From the NCBI GenBank assembly GCA_028714055.1, contig JAQTNB010000091.1, forward strand, positions 1 to 5,643: a DNA stretch of 5,643 nt, given 5' to 3'. A model generated the notes under the pieces. That model was not told the DNA's origin and ran no database searches. It was given only the letters and a program-made list of their open reading frames with translations. The stretch comes from Candidatus Omnitrophota bacterium (lineage in GTDB: Bacteria > Omnitrophota > Gorgyraeia > Gygaellales > Profunditerraquicolaceae). Below are positions 1-5,643 of this stretch, piece by piece; within the stretch, counting starts at the first letter, position 1, and every line of letters begins with the position of its first letter. The position numbers were made by a program, and so were the translations under genes.

Positions 1-14
1 TGCTCTTCCGATCT
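1..14. other. Residual Illumina sequencing adapter (non-genomic)
   Basis: Bases 2-14 are identical to GCTCTTCCGATCT, the 3' end shared by Illumina TruSeq-type adapters, and the T at base 1 fits the read-2 adapter (…GTGTGCTCTTCCGATCT) rather than the read-1 adapter, which has C there. It lies exactly at the sequence end, where untrimmed adapter is expected. Reading the argD frame leftwards supports this: conserved ArgD sequence (GEGGVNV) starts at base 17, and the adapter's final T turns what should be the Gln codon of the usual PIQGEGG motif into an in-frame TAG at 14-16. These bases should be trimmed and not interpreted biologically. Confidence 0.96.
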
Positions 15-634
15 AGGGCGAGGGAGGGGTCAACGTCGCCCAAAAAGATTTTGTCACGGAACTCAGGCGCCTCTGCGATGAAAAGCAGATGCTGCTGATC
101 ATCGATGAGGTCCAGACCGGCATCGGCAGGACCGGGAAGATGTTCTGTTACCAGCATTACGGGATCACCCCCGACGTCGTGACCCTGGCAAAGGCATTGG
201 GAGGAGGGCTTCCGATAGGAGCCATGATCGCCCGCAAAGAGATCGCCGATACCCTGGGCCCCGGGATGCATGCCTCGACGTTCGGCGGCGGCCCGGTTGT
301 GTGCAAGGCAGCGCTTGCCGTGCTCAAGGCCGTTCAGCAGGAGAAGCTGCTCCTTAAGGCCCGCTCTATGGGGGAATACCTTTTTAAACGGCTCAATGAC
401 CTTAAGGAAAAATTGCCGCTGATCGTTGAAGTGCGGGGGATGGGCCTGATGGCAGGCGTTGAGCTCGATATTGACGGCAAAGCGGTTGTCCAGGAGTGCC
501 TGCGAAAGGGGTTGCTGATCAACTGCACGCATGAGCGGGTCCTAAGGCTGATGCCGGCGCTCAACGTCAGCGCCAAAGAGGTTGATAAAGCAACCGGCAT
601 ATTGTATTCAGTTTTGAAAGGGGTCGCAAAATGA
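15..634 (+). CDS. argD: Acetylornithine aminotransferase, 3' fragment (N-terminal part missing)
   Basis: This is a PLP-dependent class-III aminotransferase that converts N-acetylglutamate 5-semialdehyde plus glutamate to N2-acetylornithine and 2-oxoglutarate in the cytoplasm. The frame is open from the adapter junction: GEGGVNV is encoded from base 17, followed by LLIIDEVQTGIGRTG with the cofactor-ring Asp at 104-106, then TLAKALGGGLPIGAM with the Schiff-base Lys at 191-193. TFGGGP, RGMGLMAGVEL and a C-terminal RLMPALNV segment follow. About 205 residues remain of a family length near 390-400, so roughly the first half is lost to the contig end. The first Met (base 89) is internal and not the true start. 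The arginine neighbours favour ArgD over related ornithine or GABA aminotransferases. Some ArgD enzymes also serve as succinyl-diaminopimelate aminotransferase, which is relevant because lysA lies in the same gene run, but nothing here proves that role. The stop overlaps the argF start (ATGA). Confidence 0.95.
618..623 (+). promoter_or_regulatory. Shine-Dalgarno site of argF
   Basis: AAGGGG lies 7 bases before the argF ATG at 631, inside the last codons of argD. Together with the 4-base ATGA overlap it supports translationally coupled expression of argD and argF. Confidence 0.7.
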
Positions 635-1551
635 AAGACCTTATTTCGGTCAAGCTCATTCCGGACAAGGAGGCAGGGGAGATATTCGCTCTGACCGGCC
701 GCCTTAAGAAAAACCCCCGCGCGTATAACAAGGCCCTGGCCGGAAAGACCCTGGCGCTGATCTTTCAGAAGCCTTCTAACCGGACACGGGTTTCTTTTGA
801 AGTGGGGATGTATCAGCTGGGCGGGCATACGATTTATCTGGGGCCCGAAGAGATCAATCTGGGGGTGCGGGAGGCGATCAAAGACGTTGCGCGCACGCTT
901 TCGCGTTATGTTGACGGGATCGTGCTGAGGACTTTCGCGCACAAAAACGTCCTGGAGATGGCCGCGTTCTCTCAGATCCCGGTGATCAACGGGCTTTCCG
1001 ATTATTCGCATCCGTGTCAAGCGCTTGCGGACCTCTATACGGTAAAAGAGAGGTTCGGCAGGCTTAAAGGCATAAGGCTGGCGTATGTCGGGGACGGAAA
1101 CAACGTCTGTAATTCCCTGATCTATGCCTGCGTAAAACTGGGCCTCAACATCAGGGTCGCTTCTCCCGCGGGCTATGAGCCGGACGCGCAAGTCGTCAGG
1201 GAAGCGCGGGCGCTTGCCTTTGCCAAGGGTTCGGAGTTCGGCATTTCGCATGATCCTTTCAAGGCGGTGAGTGGTGCCGACGTCGTCTATACGGATGTCT
1301 GGGCAAGCATGGGCCAGGAAAAAGAAGCGAAGATCAGGGCGCGGGCATTCAGGGATTTTCAGATCAACGCAAGGCTGATGAAAAAGGCAGGGGGAAGGGC
1401 GTTGGTCATGCATTGCCTTCCGGCCCACCGGGGCCAGGAAATAACCGATGAGGTGCTTGACGGCGCGCGGGCGATCGTATTTGACCAGGCGGAAAACAGG
1501 ATGCACGTGCAAAAGGCGGTATTGATCAGGCTGTTGGGAAGACGCGCCTGA
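631..1551 (+). CDS. argF: Ornithine carbamoyltransferase
   Basis: It transfers the carbamoyl group of carbamoyl phosphate to ornithine, giving citrulline and phosphate, and is normally a cytoplasmic trimer. The 306-residue product is within the family's usual 300-335. The carbamoyl-phosphate loop is SNRTRVSFEVG (residues 49-59), with Asn where the classic STRTR motif has Thr. It is followed by RTFAH (100-104), HPCQALADLYT (127-137), the ornithine-loop motif DVWASMGQE (222-230) and the catalytic HCLPAHRG (261-268). The C-terminal helix carries FDQAENRMHVQ (285-295). SMG plus HCLP separates it from aspartate carbamoyltransferase (PyrB) and supports ornithine, rather than acetylornithine, as substrate. 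The ATG at 631 is chosen because it overlaps the argD stop and has an SD site 7 bases upstream. The gene is complete, with no missing catalytic residue. Confidence 0.97.
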   Translation: MKDLISVKLIPDKEAGEIFALTGRLKKNPRAYNKALAGKTLALIFQKPSNRTRVSFEVGMYQLGGHTIYLGPEEINLGVREAIKDVARTLSRYVDGIVLRTFAHKNVLEMAAFSQIPVINGLSDYSHPCQALADLYTVKERFGRLKGIRLAYVGDGNNVCNSLIYACVKLGLNIRVASPAGYEPDAQVVREARALAFAKGSEFGISHDPFKAVSGADVVYTDVWASMGQEKEAKIRARAFRDFQINARLMKKAGGRALVMHCLPAHRGQEITDEVLDGARAIVFDQAENRMHVQKAVLIRLLGRRA

Positions 1552-1573
1552 TTATGCGTATCCGGACCCGGGA

Positions 1574-1987
1574 ATGCTGAGAAGAATATACAAAGGACTG
1601 CGCAGTGTGACGATCGTCGAAATGATGGTGGTGGTCATCATCGTTTCGATCCTGACCTCCCTGGCGCTGGTGAATTTCTCCATGAACTCGGAAAAATCGC
1701 TGGACAGGGAGGCAATGGCGGCTTTGCGCACGCTCCACAGCGCCCAGAGCAGGCACTATTCGGAGAAGGATGCGTATTACCCCTCTTCGGGATCGATTGC
1801 GGATAACGGCCTTATCAACGATAATCTTCACGTATCTTTGCCGGAAGGCGCAAACCGTAAATGGAATTACGCGGTCTGGTCAAGCGGCTGCGCGCGCGCG
1901 ACCAGGAACGGCGGGAACGGCAGAAGCTGGTATATAACGGTCAACGAAGCGGATGAAACGCCGAACATAGGCGCGGGTTGCCCGTAA
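1574..1987 (+). CDS. Type IV pilin-like protein (pseudopilin/minor pilin) with class III signal peptide
   Basis: This is a 137-residue protein with the N-terminal layout of type IV pilins and type II secretion pseudopilins. A basic 11-residue leader (MLRRIYKGLRS) precedes VTIVEMM, matching the FTLIE-type prepilin-peptidase site with Glu at mature position +5 (residue 16). A hydrophobic helix follows to about residue 35 and then an amphipathic stretch with SLDREAMAALRTLHSAQSR. Residue -1 is Ser11 where Gly is usual. The globular part carries AYYPSSG (68-73), WNY (97-99) and ATRNGG (109-114), and ends with a possible disulfide pair, Cys106 and Cys136. The start is well fixed: a TGA at 1523-1525 closes this frame upstream and ATG 1574 is the first start codon after it. 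There is no proper SD site, only GGGA abutting the ATG. The gene sits between argF and argG without other pilus genes in view, so its assembly partners and role (pilus, secretion pseudopilus or DNA uptake) cannot be told. Confidence 0.88.
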   Translation: MLRRIYKGLRSVTIVEMMVVVIIVSILTSLALVNFSMNSEKSLDREAMAALRTLHSAQSRHYSEKDAYYPSSGSIADNGLINDNLHVSLPEGANRKWNYAVWSSGCARATRNGGNGRSWYITVNEADETPNIGAGCP

Positions 1988-1995
1988 AAAGTAAA

Positions 1996-2001
1996 AAGGA
2001 G
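1996..2001 (+). promoter_or_regulatory. Shine-Dalgarno site deciding the argG start
   Basis: AAGGAG lies 5 bases before ATG 2007 but only 2 bases before the in-frame TTG at 2004. The spacing makes ATG 2007 the likely start and the TTG an upstream extension artefact. Confidence 0.8.
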
Positions 2002-2006
2002 CCTTG

Positions 2007-3188
2007 ATGAAAAAGGTAGTGCTTGCGTATTCCGGAGGTCTGGATACTTCATGCATAGTCAGATGGCTTAAGGATAAAGGGTATGTGGTCATCTGTTTTG
2101 TCGCGGACCTCGGCCAGGGGCTGGGGGAGGGGGAGAACCTCAAGGCCATAGAGGAACGCGCTTTTGCCGCCGGCGCATCAAAGGTCTATATCAAGGACCT
2201 GCAGGATGAGTTCGTAGAGGATTTTGTTTTACCCGCGCTTAAGGCGGGCGCAGTTTACGAGCGTAAATACCTCCTGGCTACGGCGCTTGGCAGGCCCCTG
2301 ATCGCGAAATACCTTGTCCAGATAGCGCACAAGGAAAAGGCCGGGGCGATCGCCCACGGCTGCACCGGCAAAGGCAATGACCAGGTCCGTTTTGAGGTGA
2401 CCGCCGGGATCCTTGACCCGTCTTTGGAGATACTTGCGCCGGTCAGGGATTGGGAATTTAAATCGCGTGAAGAAGAGATCGAGTATGCCAAGGCGCACCG
2501 GATACCGATCGACGTAACCAGGAAAAAACCCTACAGCATAGACCGGAATATCTGGGGCGTGAGCATCGAGGCGGGGGTCCTGGAAAACCTGGAACAGGAG
2601 CCGCCGGAAGACGCCTATTGCATGACCAAGAGCCCGACGCAGACGGCAAGCTACCCCCGTTACCTGGAGCTCTATTTTGAAAAAGGCACCCCCAAAAAGA
2701 TCGACGGAAAGCCCGCCAAGCTCAAGCATCTGATCAGCCAGCTCAACGAAATAGGGGGGTTCCACGGGATAGGCAGAAGCGACCTGGTTGAGAACAGGCT
2801 GGTGGGCATCAAGTCGCGCGAGATATACGAAGCGCCCGCGGCAACCATCCTGCATACGGCGCACCGGGAGGTGGAGGCCCTTGTCTTGGACAGGGAGCTG
2901 GCGCATTTCAAGGAGATCGTCTCGCTTAAGTATTCGGAATTGGTATATTACGGCCTCTGGTATTCGGAGCTCAAGGACGCGCTTGACGCGTTTGTGGAGT
3001 CCACGCAGAAAAATGTCACCGGCACGATTAAATTGAAGCTTTCGAAAGGCTGCTGCGTTCCGGTTGCGCGTAAATCCGTGCACTCGCTGTATAAGAAGGA
3101 ACTGAGCACCTACGGCAAGGAAGACGTGTTTGACCAGAAGCTGGCAGAAGGATTTATTAAGATCTGGGGGATGCCGTATAAGCGTTAG
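2007..3188 (+). CDS. argG: Argininosuccinate synthase
   Basis: It joins citrulline and aspartate using ATP (released as AMP and pyrophosphate) to form argininosuccinate, and is a cytoplasmic tetramer in characterised members. The 393-residue product fits the short type I family of about 400 residues, not the longer E. coli-type enzyme. Visible motifs are the N-type ATP pyrophosphatase loop AYSGGLDTS (7-15), ADLGQG (33-38), the aspartate/citrulline-site segment GCTGKGNDQVRFE (118-130) and SIDRNIWGVSIEAG (177-190). The C-terminus ends in a typical FIKIWGMPYKR segment (383-393). ATG 2007 is preferred over the TTG at 2004 because of SD spacing. The gene is intact and lies 19 bases after the pilin-like gene, with no room for a separate promoter outside coding sequence. 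Confidence 0.97.
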   Translation: MKKVVLAYSGGLDTSCIVRWLKDKGYVVICFVADLGQGLGEGENLKAIEERAFAAGASKVYIKDLQDEFVEDFVLPALKAGAVYERKYLLATALGRPLIAKYLVQIAHKEKAGAIAHGCTGKGNDQVRFEVTAGILDPSLEILAPVRDWEFKSREEEIEYAKAHRIPIDVTRKKPYSIDRNIWGVSIEAGVLENLEQEPPEDAYCMTKSPTQTASYPRYLELYFEKGTPKKIDGKPAKLKHLISQLNEIGGFHGIGRSDLVENRLVGIKSREIYEAPAATILHTAHREVEALVLDRELAHFKEIVSLKYSELVYYGLWYSELKDALDAFVESTQKNVTGTIKLKLSKGCCVPVARKSVHSLYKKELSTYGKEDVFDQKLAEGFIKIWGMPYKR

Positions 3189-3226
3189 GCGCGGCGGTCA
3201 ATAGTCCATAGATATAAGGAGAAGAG
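3189..3226 (+). promoter_or_regulatory. argG-argH intergenic gap with argH Shine-Dalgarno site
   Basis: This is the longest non-coding gap in the window (38 bases). It holds TAAGGAG (3215-3221) with AAGGAG 5 bases before the argH ATG. I see no inverted repeat with a T-run and no convincing -35/-10 pair, so it is best read as an internal operon spacer. Confidence 0.7.
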
Positions 3227-4591
3227 ATGGCAAAGAAGCTGTGGGGAGGCAGGTTCGAGAAAAAAACTGACCCGCTGGTAGAATCGTTCACCAGGTCCAT
3301 ACAGTTTGATTATAAGCTGGCGGCGGCAGACATCCTGGGGTCTTTGCTGCACGTTGAAGTGCTTGCCAAGAGCGGGTACCTTACCGCGCAGGAAAGCAAG
3401 AAGCTCATCAGCGGCCTGAAAACGGTCCTTAAAAAGATGAAAGACGGCAGCGCTCTGTGCCAGAGCCGGGAAGAGGATATCCATTCTTATATCCAGAATC
3501 AATTGTATAAATATGCCGGCGATGTGGCGCTTAAGCTCCAGACCGCGCGCTCAAGAAACGACCAGGTCGTCTTTGCGACGAAGGCCTATTGCAAGAACGA
3601 ACTGCCGGGGATCATGCGCGATATCCTGTCTTTGAGCGGCTCGCTGGTGGCGGTGGCCCAAAAGTATATGAAGGTGATCATCCCGGGGTTTACCCATTTG
3701 CAGCATGCCCAGCCGATCTACCTGAAGGATTACCTGTTGGCATACGCGGCGATGCTGGAACGGGACCTGGCAAGGATCGAACAGATCGAAAAGGGGATCT
3801 CGGTGACCATGGGCGCGGGCGCGCTTGCCGGGACCCCGGTCATGTCCGACCGGTACAATATGAAGGCGCGGGAGGTCATCGAAGGCCTCGAGGGGCTGAC
3901 CCTGAGAAACTCGGGGATCGAGCTTAAGCCCACGCAGAATTCCCTGGATTCGGTAAGCGACCGGGATTTTGTCATTGAGATCGTTTCCGCCCTTTCAATA
4001 CTTGCCATGCATCTTTCCCGGCTGGCGGAAGACCTGATCATCTGGTCCACGAAAGAATTTGACTTTGTGGAGATCGACGAAGCGTTTTGCACCGGCAGCT
4101 CGCTGATGCCCCAGAAAAAGAACCCCGATGTCCTGGAGCTGGTGCGGGGTTACGCGGGCAAGCTTTACGGTAACCTGGTAAGCCTGCTGGTGACGATGAA
4201 GGGGCTGCCCTTGTCGTACAACCGGGACATGCAGTTGGATAAAGAGCCGCTTTTTGAGTCTATCGAGATCGTCTCGGCGGAGCTGAAGGTCCTGACCGGA
4301 CTGGTCAAGACCCTGAAGTTCAACGAGGAAAAAATATCCGAGCACCTCAAGGACGAGGGGTTGTACGCGACAGACCTGGTATATTATCTGGTGGACAAAA
4401 AAGTCCCTTTCAAGGATGCGCATACGGTCATCGGGAAGCTGGTGAAGTATTCGCTGGAGCGGGGAATAAGGATCAAGGAGATGCCGGAGAGCACGCTGAA
4501 GAAATTCTCCGCCAAGCTCGTCAAAAAAGAGGTCTGCCGCCTTTTTGACCCGCGTGTTTCGGTCGACTCCAAGAGATCGGTCAAGAGATAA
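3227..4591 (+). CDS. argH: Argininosuccinate lyase
   Basis: It cleaves argininosuccinate to arginine and fumarate, the last step of arginine synthesis, and belongs to the fumarase/aspartase superfamily of cytoplasmic homotetramers. The 454-residue length is typical (about 460). Motifs in order are LWGGRF (5-10), EEDIHSYI (82-89), TARSRNDQV (106-114), GFTHLQHAQP (154-163) with His157 in the conserved active-site position, MGAGALAGTP (195-204) and the superfamily signature GSSLMPQKKNP (290-300). The signature loop carries the catalytic Ser. LSYNRDMQLDKEPLFE (329-344) follows. The C-terminal domain is complete and ends in the usual SVDSKRSV-type tail. The start is supported by a strong SD site at 5-base spacing. 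Related lyases such as adenylosuccinate lyase or fumarase are made unlikely by the N-terminal WGGRF block and the argG neighbour. Confidence 0.97.
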   Translation: MAKKLWGGRFEKKTDPLVESFTRSIQFDYKLAAADILGSLLHVEVLAKSGYLTAQESKKLISGLKTVLKKMKDGSALCQSREEDIHSYIQNQLYKYAGDVALKLQTARSRNDQVVFATKAYCKNELPGIMRDILSLSGSLVAVAQKYMKVIIPGFTHLQHAQPIYLKDYLLAYAAMLERDLARIEQIEKGISVTMGAGALAGTPVMSDRYNMKAREVIEGLEGLTLRNSGIELKPTQNSLDSVSDRDFVIEIVSALSILAMHLSRLAEDLIIWSTKEFDFVEIDEAFCTGSSLMPQKKNPDVLELVRGYAGKLYGNLVSLLVTMKGLPLSYNRDMQLDKEPLFESIEIVSAELKVLTGLVKTLKFNEEKISEHLKDEGLYATDLVYYLVDKKVPFKDAHTVIGKLVKYSLERGIRIKEMPESTLKKFSAKLVKKEVCRLFDPRVSVDSKRSVKR

Positions 4592-4596
4592 TCGCC

Positions 4597-5643
4597 ATGC
4601 ACGAATTCAAATACCGGGGTAACGAGCTTTATTGCGAAAAGATCAAAGTGGGCATGCTTGCGAGGTGTTTTGCGACGCCCCTGTATGTTTACAGCTATCA
4701 GACGCTCCTGGACCATTTTACCAAATTACGGGAGGCGTTTAAGCCGCTTGCCCCGCTTATCTGCTATTCCGTTAAAGCCAATTCAAACCTGGCGATCCTC
4801 AGGGCCCTGGTTGCCGAGGGAGCTGGACTGGACATTGTTTCCGGAGGCGAGCTTTTCCGCGCGCTGCAAGCCGGGTGCCCTCCGGAACGCATCGTCTATG
4901 CCTCGGTCGGGAAAACCGACGCCGAGATAGAAGAGGCGATCAGGCGCCGGATCCTGTTTTTTAATGTAGAGTCATATCCGGAGCTGCAGAACATCGACCG
5001 TATTGCCGGAAGGCTCGGGCGCCGCGTGCAGGTGGCGGTGCGCATCAACCCGGACGTGGAGGCAAAGACCCATAAATTCATCACTACGGGTACAATCACC
5101 AATAAATTTGGGATCGACCTTGCCCGGGCGTATAAAATACTGCTGTTGAGCAGCAGGTTCAGGAACGCCCGGATCCGGGGGCTGCACATACATATGGGTT
5201 CCCAGATCACCGAAAGCGCTCCGTTCGTGGCGGCGATCGGGAAGGTGGCGCGTTTTATCGAAGGGCTCTCCCGTAAAGGCATAACCCTTGACTATCTTAA
5301 TATCGGCGGAGGGCTGGGGATCGTCTATGACAGGGAAACCCCTCAGACTGCCGCCAAATTCGCCGCCCGGGTGCTGCCGCTTTTGTCCCGCGCGGGGCTT
5401 AAGGTGATCCTTGAGCCGGGCAGGTTTATCGTGGGGAACGCGGGGATACTCGTTACCCGGGTGGTCTACGTCAAAGATACGCCCAGGAAAAAGTTTATCA
5501 TCGTGGACGCCGGGATGAACGATCTGGTGCGGCCCGCCCTTTACGGCGCATACCATCAGATCGTGCCTTTGCGTAAAATAAAAGGGGCGATGCAGAAAGC
5601 CGATGTGGTCGGGCCCATATGCGAAAGCGGGGATTTCCTGGCA
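4597..5643 (+). CDS. lysA: Diaminopimelate decarboxylase, 5' part (C-terminus beyond window)
   Basis: It decarboxylates meso-2,6-diaminopimelate to L-lysine with PLP, and is a dimeric alanine-racemase-fold enzyme. The frame stays open for 349 codons to the window edge, and family members are about 410-420 residues, so some 60-70 are missing. Visible are CYSVKAN with the PLP Lys60 (codon 4774-4776), GLDIVSGGEL (77-86), RINPDVEAKTHKFITTG (149-165), NKFGI (169-173), HMGSQ (199-203), the phosphate-binding NIGGGLGI (235-242), EPGR (273-276) and MNDLVRPALYGAYH (307-320). The trans-subunit catalytic CESGD (342-346) lies just before the edge. These motifs, particularly THKFITTG and CESGD, favour LysA over ornithine or arginine decarboxylase. 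ATG 4597 is 5 bases after the argH stop, and only a weak purine run (AAGAGA, 4583-4588) precedes it, so translation may be coupled to argH. Its position suggests that lysine genes continue to the right. Confidence 0.95.
   Translation, partial: MHEFKYRGNELYCEKIKVGMLARCFATPLYVYSYQTLLDHFTKLREAFKPLAPLICYSVKANSNLAILRALVAEGAGLDIVSGGELFRALQAGCPPERIVYASVGKTDAEIEEAIRRRILFFNVESYPELQNIDRIAGRLGRRVQVAVRINPDVEAKTHKFITTGTITNKFGIDLARAYKILLLSSRFRNARIRGLHIHMGSQITESAPFVAAIGKVARFIEGLSRKGITLDYLNIGGGLGIVYDRETPQTAAKFAARVLPLLSRAGLKVILEPGRFIVGNAGILVTRVVYVKDTPRKKFIIVDAGMNDLVRPALYGAYHQIVPLRKIKGAMQKADVVGPICESGDFLA

Noticed and set aside
14..16. Nonsense mutation making argD a pseudogene
   Set aside because: The TAG spans the adapter/insert junction, so its first base is not genomic. 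The rest of the argD frame is intact.
334..1512. Long open frame of 392 codons on the - strand opposite argD/argF
   Set aside because: It runs antisense to two well-supported enzymes, its translation shows no recognisable domain and is rich in Arg/Pro/His, and such mirrored open frames are expected opposite GC-rich genes with biased codons.
1574..1987. Pilin-like gene as part of a mobile element or cassette
   Set aside because: No terminal repeats, target-site duplications, integrase or recombination-site sequence could be seen around it, and its composition matches its neighbours.
1985..2006. Possible terminator or promoter between the pilin-like gene and argG
   Set aside because: Only 19 bases separate the genes. 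The A-rich stretch is part of the ribosome-binding region, and no inverted repeat or T-run is present.
2229..3083. Open frame of 284 codons on the - strand opposite argG
   Set aside because: It is fully inside argG, has no recognisable motif, and argG accounts for the conservation. It is a codon-bias shadow.
4658..4930. Plus-strand open frame of 90 codons after argH
   Set aside because: It is out of frame with lysA, which starts at 4597 and covers the same bases with strong family motifs. The short frame has Arg/Pro-rich composition and no motif.
4972..5556. Open frames on the - strand at the right end (also 4896-5282)
   Set aside because: The + strand frame here reads as an unbroken diaminopimelate decarboxylase with all key motifs, so the antisense frames are shadows.
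1..5643. CRISPR array, tRNA, rRNA or riboswitch (for example lysine or T-box leader)
   Set aside because: No spaced direct repeats or cloverleaf-like segments were seen, and non-coding gaps total under 100 bases, too little for a leader riboswitch. Such control would lie upstream of the truncated left end.

Overview
The window is a stretch of a compact, GC-rich bacterial amino-acid biosynthesis operon, all on the + strand. It holds the 3' part of argD (acetylornithine aminotransferase), then complete argF (ornithine carbamoyltransferase), a complete gene for a small type IV pilin-like protein, complete argG (argininosuccinate synthase) and argH (argininosuccinate lyase), and the 5' five-sixths of lysA (diaminopimelate decarboxylase), which runs off the right edge. 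Every gap is 0 to 38 bases and I see no terminator hairpin with a T-run, so the genes are most simply read as one transcript whose promoter lies outside the window.

Layout: bases 1-14 are not genomic. They match the 3' end of an Illumina read-2 adapter, and genuine sequence starts at about base 15, inside argD. argD and argF overlap by 4 bases (ATGA). The pilin-like gene sits 22 bases after argF and 19 bases before argG. A 38-base gap holding a strong Shine-Dalgarno (SD) site separates argG from argH, and lysA begins 5 bases after argH.

Metabolism: ArgD, ArgF, ArgG and ArgH cover the second half of arginine synthesis (N-acetylglutamate semialdehyde to acetylornithine; ornithine to citrulline, argininosuccinate and arginine). 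The deacetylation step (ArgJ or ArgE) and the early genes (argC, argB) are not in view and may lie upstream of the truncated left end. LysA does the last step of lysine synthesis from meso-diaminopimelate, so the operon seems to run from arginine into lysine synthesis. All catalytic motifs that can be seen are intact.

Organism: an uncultured-type bacterium is likely. The adapter remnant suggests an unfinished, probably metagenomic, contig. The gene order, together with a short pilin-like protein carrying YYPSSG, WNY and ATRNGG segments, resembles what I recall of Candidatus Omnitrophota (formerly OP3). This is inference from memory, not a search result.

I found no convincing new defence, mobile or RNA system. 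The most unusual items are the pilin-like gene inside the arginine operon, with Ser rather than Gly before its predicted cleavage site, and the adapter contamination that creates a false stop codon in argD.
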